Assembly: GCA_003971905.1 (NCBI GenBank)
Contig: RSEE01000169.1
Span: 1 to 64,000, forward strand
Source: Moniliella sp. 'wahieum'
Taxonomy: Eukaryota; Basidiomycota; Moniliellomycetes; Moniliellales; Moniliellaceae
Reading direction: 5' to 3'
Length of the DNA stretch: 64,000 nt
The translations under genes were made by a program, and so were the position numbers. The notes under the pieces are model-generated. The model did no database searches and was not told the DNA's origin. It saw only the letters and a program-made list of their open reading frames with translations. This document shows positions 12,246 to 23,958 of the stretch, piece after piece (the first letter of the stretch is position 1; every line of letters starts with the position of its first letter).

Positions 12246-14284
12246 TCACGTCCAACCTTGTGGCGAGATGAGCGCGTCTGGCGGAGAAGAGAGGAACGGG
12301 TGGAGGTCAGGGAGCGCGCTCAGACACGATTCCCAATTGGTAGGGATGGGGAAGAGGGGAGGGTGCTGGGTCGGGGCAGGCAACGTTGTAGGGGCGGAAG
12401 TTGCGCCGGCACTGTCGCTACCAGGAGCAGGGAATGAGAAGGTAACGATGGCGAAGGGTTGACGCCTCGGCGAGCTGTACGCACGCTCGAGTGGGAGGAT
12501 AAGAGCGGAGCGACCTTTTCCATGCGGTCCAACAGTGCCTGTGCACTTTCGCGCTCGGCAGGGTCGGTGGGTAAGATGCCCTGTGGGTTGAGTTGGGTCA
12601 GGATGAGGTGGTGACGCAGTAGGGCGGTTATGGACAAGACTGGGTGACCAAACAGGGCGAGGTTGAAGCCAATGTAAGGATGAGACTGGATCAAGTCGCG
12701 TGCCACGGTAGGCGTGAGCGTGTCGATAGGACAACTGGGTGCGAGGTATGCCCAAAACTGTAACACGTCTTCGAGATACGCCGGGACTTGAGGTAACACT
12801 CTTCGATTGAACTGCGGCGTCGCGCGTCGCGCCATCCCGTGACGTAGAACGGATGGTGCCACGAGATGACCATGTGGTGCGCACGGAAGCGCAGGAGAAG
12901 AGGGAAAAGATTAATCGACGAGGTTGTTTTCTGGGTGAGCGAGCGCTTGATGGAAGTTGCTCGGTAGGCTCGCATGCAGTTCGTCCAACTCCCTTTGCAG
13001 CTTGAGCGTCAACGCATACGATTCTTCTTCGCTCACCGTGGTCGCGCGTCGCGACGCACGCAAACATAGTCGCGAAATGTGGAAACGGTACATGATCGGT
13101 ACGGTCCAGAAACCAGATTGGTCGTTAGGCCACACCCAGGTATCGGTGTAGAGGAAGTAGGCGTAGGTTGGAGCAAGTCCAATGGCATCATTGGTCCTCG
13201 ACCGCCCTTGTACGTCCCTAGCATGTCAATCGTCATCAGCGCCACATACAAACGCATGTGGTCGTAGTACTCCTCCACTGTACAGTCGGGTGAGGATCGA
13301 GGTGCAGCTGGGCTGCCAGCCCGTTCTGCAGTACCCCAGTCGTCATCACGCTCGGCGTCCACAAGTTGGGCGAAAGGGACAAGACGAAGCACGCGACCAG
13401 CTCGACGCGCACAGTGTCGATGGTGGGACAGGAGCGGTGCTCAATCGATAGAAGAAGCTGCAGGGTAGCCTCCATAAACGTATGAATGGGCCGGCCGTGG
13501 TACGTGTCGTAGAACCAATGGTACAGCCCAGCGTTCGGAGAGAACACCATCCCCGACACGACCAGGGCAAGCACCAGAGCGAGGAACTCTACGTCGGCGC
13601 GTTCGATTTTCATTTGGCCAGCCCGGACTGCAGCCAAAAACGTCTCGTGCCGCTCGTACCGGCGCCAAAAGACAGAAGGATTGACGACTGCCAAACCATC
13701 AGCCGTAGAGTCAAAATATTCCTCGCAGCAGCGTCGTACCACCTCTTCCGCCGGGTAGATGTGGACCGCATGAAGGACCGTGTCAGTCGAGGAAGGGGTG
13801 GTGAGCGAGACCCAGAAGCTAGGGTAAAGGACAGAGGAGGTGACCTGCTGCGCCAGCACGCGCTTGTCTGTCACAGAGGGCGAGCCAGGAGGCGGTGGCA
13901 GCGCCGGCGGACGCAGGGGGGCGCCTGGGCCAGCGCGCGATTGAGGATAGACTCGAGCCGGTCGATGCGCTGGTGGATGGGCTGTGTGACGGGAGCCCAG
14001 GGCGGTGCGAGGGGAGGCGGTGGAGGCGCAGACGCAGGTGCAGGCGAAAGGGGACGCGGAAGGTAGTCGTCCTGGTACGAACAGCGCCTAGCCTGCCCAC
14101 GCGCAACACAGGTCCCACAGGCCGGCGCTACGCGGTCGCACTTGAGCTTTCGTTGGCGGCAGGTGGCGCAGGCGAGCTTGCGGGGCTTGCGGGGCGCCTT
14201 GCTGGACGGAGCAGATGGCGACGACGGCGTGCGCGGCGGCGGCGGCGAACGTTCCCGGCTGCCGCTCGGGCGGGGCGAAGACAT
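12246..14284 (-). CDS. Zn2Cys6 (Gal4-type) fungal transcription factor (frameshifted)
   Basis: A nuclear regulator of the fungal binuclear zinc cluster class. From the ATG at 14284, after a Ser/Pro-rich lead, residues about 38-66 carry the six-cysteine pattern C-x2-C-x6-C-x6-C-x2-C-x8-C (from CATCRQRKLKC to CSY). A Pro-rich linker and a short helix (RIDRLESILNRAL), probably for dimerisation, follow. The middle region resembles the fungal-specific transcription factor domain (LVVSGMVFSPNAGLY, RVELVACFVLSLS, HLDPHPTVQ). The later part reads MIDMLGTYKGGRG-like, FHISRLCLRASRR and LDELHASLPSNF. Breaks lie near 13870, 13280, 13110, 12905 and 12490. The target genes cannot be deduced; no obvious pathway gene is adjacent. 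The C-terminal stop is approximate. Confidence 0.85.
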
Positions 14285-14542
14285 GGCGGTCGTGTGGTGG
14301 CCGCGGTGGCTGGCAGCTTCGCGAGGGGGCTTAAGCTCTTAAGCCGCCCACTGACCCCCCGACGCGCCTTCCGTTTCCCGCCGCCACGCCCGTCCCGTTG
14401 CAGCCCGGCCGGTCACGTGCCGCTGCCCCACCGGACCGCCCAGTGAAACAGCCTGCCCCCCCCAAGAACACCGCCAACATAACCCTAAGGTATGACAGAT
14501 CTCAAAGGGCCTGCTTGACTGCCTCATGACCGGTGACCCCCT

Positions 14543-15200
14543 TTGCGGCATATGGTATCCCTATCCTGGCCTCGGCCGACGCTTCTGCTTCTGCTTCTGC
14601 TTCTGCTTCTGCTTCTGCTTCTACTTCTGCTTCTGCTTCTGCCAGTAATGCCGGACCCCCCTTCCCTCCTACTGGCTACGCCCTACTTTATCCACCCAAG
14701 CAATCAGATCTCCGATCGCACGTCCAAGCGCCCCTTTCCCTCGCCTGGAAGCTGCTTCCAACCCCGCCGCGCCCAAGGCCGATTCACCCACCTACACCAC
14801 TTTCGTCCCGACGGCCTTTGGCACAGTTGCACCACCACCTCCTTCCACCTCTATCGCCCCCGACCTCCCTCCCCCGCATGTCGTGCCCTCCGGTGCCGTC
14901 CTGGGCCACGGGCCCCAACCGTCCCAGATTCCTTGGCTTCGGACGCATCGATGATCACGGGCCAAACGTGGTTCTCGTGCTTTGGTCAGAGGGACATGCT
15001 GGGTGTTGATACGGGTTGTTTGCCCCACATTGGATCGCGGGGGGGACGCGAACCTCGACCCAGCCTTGTTGGTATGGGAAGAACCGTTGCCGCCGCCCCC
15101 AGAGGCTCCGTCGCGGCCTCAGCTTCCTTAGCCAGAAAGAGAAGGTCTGGAATGGCTGCCTTGCAGTGGTTTGAGTTGGAGCAATTAAGTGTGTGCCCTG
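14543..15200 (+). CDS. Possible low-complexity protein (weak call)
   Basis: A plus-strand stretch with an Ala-Ser tract from a hexamer repeat (14581-14643), followed by Pro-rich sequence that seems to continue in shifting frames to about 15180. No domain is recognised and no clear start or stop can be set. The hexamer period, seen elsewhere in this window only in exons, is the main argument for coding. It could equally be non-coding. Confidence 0.25.
14581..14643. repeat. (GCTTCT)n hexanucleotide repeat
   Basis: About ten near-perfect GCTTCT units with a single substitution (ctactt near 14620). In one plus frame it encodes Ala-Ser repeats, in another a Leu run. Confidence 0.9.
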
Positions 15201-15541
15201 GGTGCTTCTTGATCATCCAGTCCAGTATGTCCGTCCAATCGTTACTCGGTACTCGTTACTCGTTACTCGTTAAGCACCAGCACCCTTGCTTTGGGTCGGA
15301 CTCGACGGTAGCAAATCAGCCTCCTGCTGCTTACCCCCTCCTTTGCCTACCACCTACTCACTACGAATAGGCAGCTGGTTCCACTGTCCCGGTGCATGTA
15401 ACCCACCCTGCATCGGCCCCACCAGTGAAAACGATATCTCACAAAGGAAGTCTGGTGGCTGTAGGAAGAGGCAGATGCAGAGATAGATGTACCAAGCCAA
15501 ACGTGAATGTTAGACTGTGATCCTGCAGCTGCTCTTATCCC

Positions 15542-15613
15542 GGCTCGATAGCGTAGTGGTAACGCATCTCTGGCCAATAGGCGATGACATGTGTTCGATT
15601 CCCATTTGAGCCT
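15542..15613 (+). tRNA. tRNA-like element (possible degenerate tRNA, isotype unclear)
   Basis: The acceptor strands GGCTCGA (15542-15548) and TTGAGCC (15606-15612) pair with one G-T wobble. Next come TA, a D arm with GCGT/ACGC stem and AGTGGTA loop, and a T loop TTCGATT. A TTTT tract follows downstream as a Pol III terminator would. However, the anticodon arm does not fold into a normal 5-bp stem with 7-nt loop, and the T stem has one mismatch. I therefore cannot assign an amino acid. It may be a decayed tRNA, a tRNA gene with indel errors, or a tRNA-derived element. Confidence 0.5.
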
Positions 15614-18600
15614 CTCTTTTCCTTACTGTTTCCCCCGGGTTGTGCCTTCTCACAGTGAATGGGACACAACGCCATACACACCTTACACACTTCGTGGTCT
15701 TCTTTCCCTCGTTTTTTACCACCTAAAGTACCTATTAGTACGCCCACATCGCCCTCACCCCCTTTGTCGGCTGTACCCTGTATGCGCTGCGGATAGCGCC
15801 TGTCCCATTGTCCTACTGTTTAGTAGTGTTCAACGTTTGCGGGTTGACCTCTCCCCCTCTCATCTCCATGCTACTACAGCCAATGCTTGGTATTGCCCAC
15901 ACAGGTTGATGTGGTGGACCGTGTGTCGTTTATAGCAGCAGCAGGAAGACGATGTATCACAGCATGGATGACAGTCTACCAAATAAGCGACTACTAATCT
16001 ACTTTCTCGTCTTTATCTCTATATGAAGAGTGAGCATTCCACGGCCAAAAGAAGGGCGACAGGGGTAGGTGAGCGCTGCGCGTGCAACTTCTCCCGTAGT
16101 ATCCCCTCTCCCAAATATCTGCAATGGGATATGCTGTGTCGTCGCGAACAACACAACTTTTGCCAAGGGACAATGGGCCTCCGTGATACCGTGTCATCCA
16201 AGTCATCCATGTCAGTCACATGTCATCATGTCATCTGCATGTCATCGATCCGCGATGATGCGGTGTCGAGAACCAAACGTTGAACACTTTTTGGTTGGGA
16301 TGGAAGACAATGGGCGGGATCCTGTATCTCTATCTGTTTTCTTTCAGTTCCTGAAGTTAAGATGTGTGTGACATGTCAATGTCAATCTAACTGCGACAGT
16401 GTCAATATCAATGTCAACAAACAGATGGCGAAGCGAGAGCTGGGCTTGGAGGCTTAGAGCTGCTGAGAGCTAAGAAGAATAGCCGAACGAGCAACTTTAT
16501 TCTTGTGTCGCGACGTTGAACGTGTTGAACGTTGAACGTTGAACGTCCTTCGCCCACGAGTGCCTGCGTGGGCACAAAAGATTACCGGCCGGTTAGCAGT
16601 TACCGGTTACCGGTTACCCGAGAAAGTCGGTTGTACCTTGTTGTACCCTCCCAGTTGTTTTCCGTTGTTCAGATGTTCAACGTATACTGTGCTGTAGTCT
16701 CCAGATGGCCACCGGATCAATGACCGAACATTCATCACACCTATGAGAAGACACACACCATCTGAGGAGAGCGATACAGAGCTTGCCACATATATATCCG
16801 TCTCGCACATGCAGCACATTGTGCTATAGTGTCTATGGGAAACGTCCAACAAAGACCTGAGGGCCTGAGGCCGGAGCGAGCACTGAGTACTGACGCGTGA
16901 CGTGCTGACGTGTTCTGAGGCTGACACACTACTTGGTTCAACTTCAGGGTCTAAACAAACAGAAAGCTGGGGAAAGAGAGGATGCGCTCGGGTGTATTCA
17001 ATCGCATACCAAGGAAGTGTCTGTCGGCGGCGACGACGTCGCCGCTCCGTTATTATATACGTGTGAACGTTATCTGCGTTATCCAACGTCTCTTCTCCCA
17101 TCAAAAACAATGGAGATGGTCCATGCGTGGCGCGGGATAATCGATACTAAGGTACTAAGGCTTAACGCATCTGGCGCGGGAAGGCGTAAAAAGCGCAAAA
17201 CGCGCAAAACAGATGTGCAACACCCGCCGGAGCGTGTGACATGTGAGTAGTATGTGAAGCCTGCACAGGACCTGAGAGTGGGACAGACTCTCTGTCAGCG
17301 CCTCAACGTACTCATCAACCTCTAATAAAGCTAAAGCTTAAAATTTGGTGAAGCTTTCGGAGCGTTTGAAGCTTACAGTTACATCCTCGCTCCACTGAAA
17401 AGAAAACACACACTATCTTCGCTGGTGATCTATCCCTTCCTACTCCTTGCTGCGGATGTGTAGGGGGGAGCGGGGTTTGTGCTGGGTGCTCAGCGAGCTC
17501 AGGCTGAGCGCGCTGATTAGGCTGAAGCATGGAAGGAAGTGGAGATGGGGTGTGTGCCTGTGTGTGGTCCTGTGGTTCTATGTGTGGTCTGTGCGCGTCC
17601 TGATGGAGATACGGTCTTGCACGTGGGAAGTTAGTTTAATCACCTGGAAGCTTCGATGTGACACGCAAATAAAGGCCACAACACTGCAAATATGCTCTTC
17701 CATCTTCCACCCTACCGTCCACCCCACAACGTCCAACCCCGCAGGAGAGGTGGTTACAGGGAAATTCACATACGGTCGGGGCGGCGTATACTTATTGGGT
17801 GTTGTTCTGAAATCTGAGACGAACGTTCTTCCTATCCTCTCCTTCTCGCTGCGCACGTTGTAGATTCTCAGCTTTTCAGGTTTCATATTCTCGCAATCGA
17901 TTAGCGACAATCGACAATCTTGAATCCCCCCCGCTTCTTAGAACCAGGGTAACATGTGTAAAAACTCTTCAAGCTTCTGGTTTCAAGCTCAAGGCCAAGG
18001 TTGGAGAAGACGAAATGTGATGAGATCTGAGAGATCTCGATGTGCAGTGGTTCAACGTCCAGTGTTAAACGTTAATGCTGTTGTGTGGCCCATATATTGT
18101 AGTGCGCACGCGGTTTGTCAGTTTGTCCTTGTGCCGGAGGTATCCGTCCTCTGCGGGGCAGCCTATCCGCCCGTGGGCAAGGCACACGTGTGCACTGTGC
18201 TTTCTGTGCACGTTGGCCTGCTGGGCAGGCTTTTGTTAGCGTTTATTACGCAGCTCAAACCAAGGCGTTCAAGCTTCCAGGCAGCTTCAGGGGGAGGTTC
18301 GCATCGGGGTGGCCGGTGGGCCGGGGTGGTGTGGCGGTGGGCACAGTGCTTGAAGCTTGAGGCGACGGCCAGGAGCTTGAAGCTTTGAAGCTTGAAGCAT
18401 TTGAGGCTGATGATTAATGAAGGGTTTTGCTGTCCGCACCGGTACAGCGCTGGGCTGCTACGTACGCCTGAGGCTAGCGCCTGGTCATAATGAGTACCGA
18501 GTAGTCACAGTGACTTGGTGACTAGCTATTAGTTACTGGTGGCTAGGCTGGCTGGTCACGGCGGTGACCAGTGACCTGACGCGGACGCTGACTATCGGGC

Positions 18601-19508
18601 TAGTCAGTGACTCCACCACCATCGACCATCCCACACCACGGCGCAAGTGCCATGTCACATGTCAGCAGGGGGGCAACGGTACCACCAACTCGCCCGCGGC
18701 CTGAGGCCAAGTGCCTGCATTGACATCGTCCACGGGCCCTGTCACATGTCAGCCATACACAGCCCAGCCAGCCCTGGACTGGATGGAGGCGCTATCGATT
18801 ATGCCCTCTTCTCCCTCAAACTTCAGTGAAGCTTCAAGCTCATGCACATATGCTTTTCTCAAGCTTCTAGCTTCGGGCAGCTTCTAGCGTCTAGCTTGCA
18901 GCTTGCCGCCCTAGCTTCCAGCTCGTCAAGTTGCAACTGCAACAGAGCGAGTTTCATGGCCTGTGCTCTGTCCTGGGATGCCACCCGGCAGCACGCGGCA
19001 CATGATCGATGTCGGTGATCCATGATGCCCACGCCCGCTGGCCAGAAGTATTGGCCACCTGCCCGGCCTGTCAGTGTCCTGAGCGGCCCAGCGCGGAGGC
19101 TGAGTTGAGCGGGCCTTGGCGACCGTACGTGGATCGGATCATCGATGGGCTTCATCCATTCGGCCTCCCCTGGGGCGTCGCATCCCAAAACATCTCCCCA
19201 CAGGCCCCACATCGCATCATCCATCCCCACCCTGCTCAGCGCTCGGCCAGGCGCTCAGCCCAGCGCTCTGTCTGCGCCATCCGAAAGTTTTCCCTTGCAA
19301 AGTCGAGCCATGCAGGGCACTGCGACAGCCTCCCAGCCCACCTGTCTCTTCGCACGGGCATGTCTATCGCCCCACCTGCGCTGCCCGCCTGCCCAATACA
19401 TATAAACCCAACCCACCTTCTCATCCACCCACACCTGGCCCTGCTTCGTGCGATACCACCACCCCGCCTCCGCCCTGCTTCCCTCGCCCGCCGCTTCTCT
19501 GCCGACTT
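15614..19508. other. Gene desert with heptad arrays and short repeats
   Basis: Nearly 4 kb without a supportable gene; open frames are short and overlap on both strands. Notable elements are ttactcg heptads just upstream at about 15242-15270, AACGTT heptads at 16519-16547, tACCGGT heptads at about 16600-16617, and GCTTGAA heptads near 18349-18398. A TATAAA box at 19401-19406 sits about 108 nt before the ATG of the next gene. Confidence 0.5.
19401..19406 (+). promoter_or_regulatory. TATA box of the 19.5-kb gene
   Basis: TATAAA about 108 nt upstream of the ATG at 19509, in a C-rich context; position fits a fungal promoter. Confidence 0.45.
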
Positions 19509-20463
19509 ATGGCATCCCCCCTCCAGCTCCAGTGTCTCCACGACCTTTGCGCCGCGTGCGTCCCCCCGGCCAGCCCAGCCTTGTCAATGGCATCGTTGTT
19601 GGATGGTACGTATGCCCACCACCGTAATGTGCTGGCTACTCTCGGTGCTAATCCGACCCCCCCCCCACCACCCCCTCCAGACATGTCTCCTCTCTCCACA
19701 CCCACCGACAGCGAAGCCCCCCCGTCCCCGCACACTGGCCGTGGCCGTGGCCGCGGCCGCAGCATGGCCCGCCGCACCTCGATGCACCGTGGCAGTGACC
19801 CTTGCCGGCCCACTGGTCTTCCGCAGCCAGCCCTTGCTCATGACGTTACCCTCCCCTCGGCTGCCATCAAAACCGTCTCCCTCTCTCCTACCCACGCCAC
19901 CAACACCCAGCCCGAAAATTCCATGGGTGCAGCCTGCTTCTCCCTTCTCACCAGCTACGCTTTGGGTCAAGACCCATTATCCCGTCCTCCCTCTCCACCA
20001 GAGGACGGTGATCCCGACTCGCTCTTCCCATGGAGATGGGCATGGAGATGGAGACGGAGATGGAAGTGGAGATGGACCTGTTTGGGGACATGAACAAAGA
20101 CCGCACAGCCCTATTAATCGAGACGCAAGGATGCCTTTTGGTTCTTCTTCCGACTTGGCTCTGGCTCCACTGGGTGCCCGTGCCCGTGCACGCACTTACC
20201 TCCCCCCGCCTCGACCTGCCGTGGTAACACGCAAATTCTCCACTCCTACTCTGCGTCCTGTGTATGGCAAGCCCTCCCTTGGCCCTGTGGTGGAAAAAGA
20301 GGTTCGGGTCAAACATACGCCCATTCCCCCCTCACATCGCGATGCTGCGTTGCCCCTGCAAGATGCCCTGCAGCCACGCCGACGCTCTAGTAGGCGAGCC
20401 CCTTCCATCGAGGAAGAGCGCAGAGGAATTCCCATCCCCATCCCACCGTCCCGCCAGCGCTAA
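19509..20463 (+). CDS. Uncharacterised low-complexity protein (frameshifted)
   Basis: Not recognised. From the ATG at 19509 the frame reads a Cys/Leu-containing N-terminus (LQLQCLHDLCAACV), a Pro run, Thr/Ser-Pro segments and an Arg-Gly-Arg stretch. A break near 19800 moves to the frame that ends at TAA 20461-20463. That C-terminal part has a Gly-Asp tract from GGAGAT hexamers (about 20030-20080), then less biased sequence (RKFSTPTLRPVYGK, VVEKEVRVKHTPIPP) and a basic tail. The TATA box upstream and the hexamer repeat support a gene. A regulatory or scaffold role is possible but not shown. Confidence 0.5.
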
Positions 20464-21093
20464 TCGATCATCGATAATCCCCCTCCCCCACCTCCACTCT
20501 ATGACCCCCCACCGCCACGACCCAGTCACTGCCAACCCCTGCCAAAGCTGTGGGGTTGGTAGTTAGTTTCTCGGGTGACGAAACGAAGACTTCAACTGCC
20601 TCTGGTATCGATCTTGGATCTCATTGATCTTATCCATCTTTTCTCTACTACCTCCGCTCCCCCCCTCCTCTCTTTGTCCCCCTGTCTCCCCGCTCCGGCG
20701 CTTTAGCCCTCAGCCTGAGCCCTCAGGCCTCCCACTCATCTCATCGCCCCCATCCGGCGGCCTCTTTGCCCCTCGCCGCGGTGTCAGACTTTCCTCATGC
20801 CTGATGTCTGATGCCTGGGTAGGAAAAAGACAAAAAGGACTACCGTTGGGGATTCTTCCCCCCCGCATACCTATCTTCCCATGGGCCCCCAGCCTCAGGG
20901 CTTCACCTCTTCGAAGTGATCATCCATATGACGTTCTACTATTTCGTGCTTTGGATAGAACGTTAATGCTGCTGCGGCCAACAGATGGCTAATAATAGTG
21001 GGACTGCTGGGCTGCCGGGCCGATGGGGGGAAAAGAGAGGCTCTCATGCTTTTGCTAGTTCTTTGGTTGGCTGTTGTGACTGGTCACAGAAGT

Positions 21094-21120
21094 GACTAGT
21101 GACTAGTGACTAGTGACTAG
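21094..21120. repeat. Heptad array gACTAGT
   Basis: Almost four tandem 7-nt units with palindromic core ACTAGT and spacer G, exact phase. Confidence 0.95.
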
Positions 21121-21225
21121 ATACCCGATGCCCACAGAGTGGTTAGACGCCCACCGCACCTCTGCAACTCAGCCCCTCGGTTCGTTCAGCGTACGTCAAG
21201 TAAAATTGACAAGCGGGAAGTTTGA

Positions 21226-21267
21226 GCTTGAAGCTTGAAGCTTGAAGCTTGAAGCTTGTAGCTTGAA
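21226..21267. repeat. Heptad array GCTTGAA (core AAGCTT)
   Basis: Six contiguous 7-nt units; five are exact and one has a single substitution (gcttgta). Confidence 0.95.
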
Positions 21268-21505
21268 ACATATACCTCTGGCCTCAGGGTTGGGTGTACA
21301 AGATGGCCCCACCATCCACTCTCCCCACGTGTCATGGTGGGCCTTGCTGCGCCAGTGTTGCGTTGCTCTTACGTTCCCCCCCGGCGCCCCCAGCTAACAC
21401 AGGGGCTCCGGCACGGGTGCCGGGTGGCGGTTAAATACGAAAGACGCGTCTCAGATCTCAGGCACCGACAATCGGTGATTGCCACATCCTCGCACCAGAC
21501 CAGTT

Positions 21506-21540
21506 CATTAGTCATTGGTCACTGTTCACTAGTCACTGGT
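21506..21540. repeat. Diverged heptad array cANNNNT
   Basis: Five in-phase units: cATTAGT, cATTGGT, cACTGTT, cACTAGT, cACTGGT. The C-A at the start and T at the end of each unit are constant while the inner four bases vary. Confidence 0.85.
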
Positions 21541-21570
21541 CCCTGAGTCTGGCCGTCTCAGACTCGATTT

Positions 21571-21656
21571 CAGATCTCAGACTCAAAGCTTAAGATCTAA
21601 GATCTCATGCATCATGCATGCCACATGTCACATGTCACATGTCACATGTCACATGT
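21571..21656. repeat. Mosaic heptad array with changing palindromic cores
   Basis: Seven heptads (cagatct, cagactc, aaagctt, aagatct, aagatct, catgcat, catgcat), a 2-nt slip (gc), then five cacatgt heptads. Four different palindromic hexamers (AGATCT, AAGCTT, ATGCAT, ACATGT) share one 7-nt frame. Confidence 0.95.
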
Positions 21657-21903
21657 CACGGATCTCACACGTCCCGACGTCACGCTTGGCATGGTATGCA
21701 CATGCGTGCTTGCGTGCTTTGCGTGTTTCGCCACCCGGCTTGGCTCTGGCGCTTGGCTCCGCCCCGCCAGTGCCCCGCCCCACAGACACCAGTGCACCAG
21801 TCGACACCAGCCCACCTCGGCCTAAGGCCCCAGGGCCTCACCACCGCTCGCTACCCCAACTTTGGATTTGACTACACTCGCTCTGAGCGACGGCGAGACG
21901 CAC

Positions 21904-21949
21904 CTTGAAGCTTGAAGCTTGAAGCTTGAAAAGCTTGAAAAGCTTGAAA
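21904..21949. repeat. Heptad array CTTGAAG
   Basis: Tandem AAGCTTG units, the last two separated by an extra A each (8-nt spacing). Confidence 0.9.
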
Positions 21950-22427
21950 CATGTAGGGGGTTCCTTCCTCTTGCCCCCCCCGTTTTAGTACTTAGTGGAG
22001 CGGTGGGGACGGGATGAGCGGCTGGGACATGGGACACACACGGCAACAGAGCGCAGCAAGATAAGAGCTTTAGCACAACGAAAAGCTGCGAAGCTACGAA
22101 GCTAAGATCTACTCTAGTTTAATAGGGATCTATCTGAAGATCTAGGATCTAGCAGCTAAAGTGTCCAAGCTACAGACAGCGCGCGTTGAGCTCTGATATG
22201 GAATGGGCCGAAAATGTCATCCACATACGCACCTTGCCCCCCAACCATTAACGTTTAGCCACACCGCCATCAAAAGTGTACGCAAGTTTATAACAAGTTT
22301 TTTATCTCTCTAGTCCCCGCAACCCCACCCGCAAGCACCTTCCCCCCCAGTGATAATGCGAACGTACGAGCATCTTTGATGGCCATGTGGCAAACACGTC
22401 ACATGTCACTTGTCACTAATTAATCAC

Positions 22428-22454
22428 TCAAGCTTCAAGCTTCAAGCTTCAAGT
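22428..22454. repeat. Heptad array TTCAAGC
   Basis: Three to four tandem units, reverse complement of the GCTTGAA family. Confidence 0.9.
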
Positions 22455-22536
22455 TGCTAGAACTATATAAACTACGTGACGCGGGAACATCGATCATCGA
22501 TCACACGATCACGAGGCACTAGTCCCTACGAGCCGT

Positions 22537-22557
22537 TACGCGTTACGCGTTACCGGT
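22537..22557. repeat. Mosaic heptad array tACGCGT / tACCGGT
   Basis: Two tACGCGT units followed in phase by one tACCGGT unit. Confidence 0.9.
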
Positions 22558-23628
22558 GACCAGCCTCCGCGTGCGTGCCCACCATGTCCACACCTTTTTA
22601 TAGACTTGTCCACGTGCGCCCCCGTGGATTCGCCGCAGGGCACCATTGCTCGCCCCACACCTGCCACAGGGTTGGAGGTACGTTGAACGTTGAAGCTTGA
22701 AGGTCCAAGTTCTAAGATCTAACCTCTCTCCCCTTTCCGTCCTCAGGCCTCGGGCCCAAATACCCCACAAGTATATATATGGCACCACAGGCAAGTCCGC
22801 GGTCGTGGTCATCTCCAGAGAAGATTTGATATCGCTTCATTAATCATTGCACGCCGTGTGCCCCACACGCGCCCACATTCCATGTTGTGTTTGGGGATGT
22901 GGAGGGAGGTTGTTGGTTGGGGATTTGATGCTGCGTAACATGTTACAGGTAACATGCGTAACGGCCACAAAGAGACCCTTTTACGCCCCCACATTATGTC
23001 CTCAAAACAGAGGGTCAACGTCTGTTGAACGTTCAGTTGACCGTTGGAGCACGTGAGTACATGAGTTGTACACCCGTTACTTGTGTTACTTGTTCCTTGT
23101 TACTTGTTACCCTTTCACCCAACAAGTCCCTGACAACAGCGACAGCTGGGGGTGGGAAACTGAAACTGACAGGTCCTGCGGGCCGGTCATGGTCATGCAT
23201 CATGCATCATGTGAAGCGCCCCGCATGTGGAAAGCGTAACTGTGCCGAAAAAAAGCCAAAAAGATTCAAGCGCTTAGCTTCAAGAGCTTCAAGGCCATGG
23301 CTTGTGGGCAGGACCACCGCTGTTTTGCTTTTATATTTACCCTTGTTCATCCATTGCTACTAATGCACAAAATGCACAATAGCTCTCTCAGCTTTAAGCT
23401 TCAACAACGTTCAGCCATGCAACATGGAGGTACTGTGGGCAACTTTCCTTTGCCTGGACGTGTCGGCTACTTTACCTCGACGAGCAACAATGAGCAAGCG
23501 CAATGATTAATGAGCTGCAACAGTACCATCTGTGCATCAGCTGTGTATCGAGGACCCCCATCAGGCCATCATGTGCATCATGCATCATGACCTTATATAT
23601 GCACATCAAGTTTCAAGCTATCTTGAGG

Positions 23629-23662
23629 CTTCAAGCTTCAAGCTTCAAGCTTCAAGCTTCAA
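23629..23662. repeat. Heptad array TTCAAGC
   Basis: About five tandem units with AAGCTT cores. Confidence 0.9.
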
Positions 23663-23679
23663 AAGCCAAGCCCCTCTCT

Positions 23680-23693
23680 CAGATCTCAGATCT
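23680..23693. repeat. Heptad array cAGATCT
   Basis: Two exact units with AGATCT cores, about 20 nt after an AAGCTT array. Confidence 0.85.
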
Positions 23694-23931
23694 CGGAGCT
23701 CACAGAGCTGATACATGCATTACACCCCACAGCGACCTCTTTATTTTCTCCCATCTTCCAGTCATCATCGATCGTCTCCCAACTCCCATCTTGTTCTCTC
23801 AGTCTCAGCTCTCAGTCTCAGCGGGAACGTCAGTTACGCGTCCCTGGCGGGGCCCCAGGCGCGGGGGAGCGCTGAGCTTCAGGCCTCCGCGTCTGAGATC
23901 TGACAGCCTGCCGCACTGATCGGCCGGCACC

Positions 23932-23958
23932 GGCCTCAGGCCTCAGGCCTCAGGCCTC
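23932..23958. repeat. Heptad array GGCCTCA (core AGGCCT)
   Basis: Nearly four tandem units with AGGCCT cores and spacer C. Confidence 0.9.
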
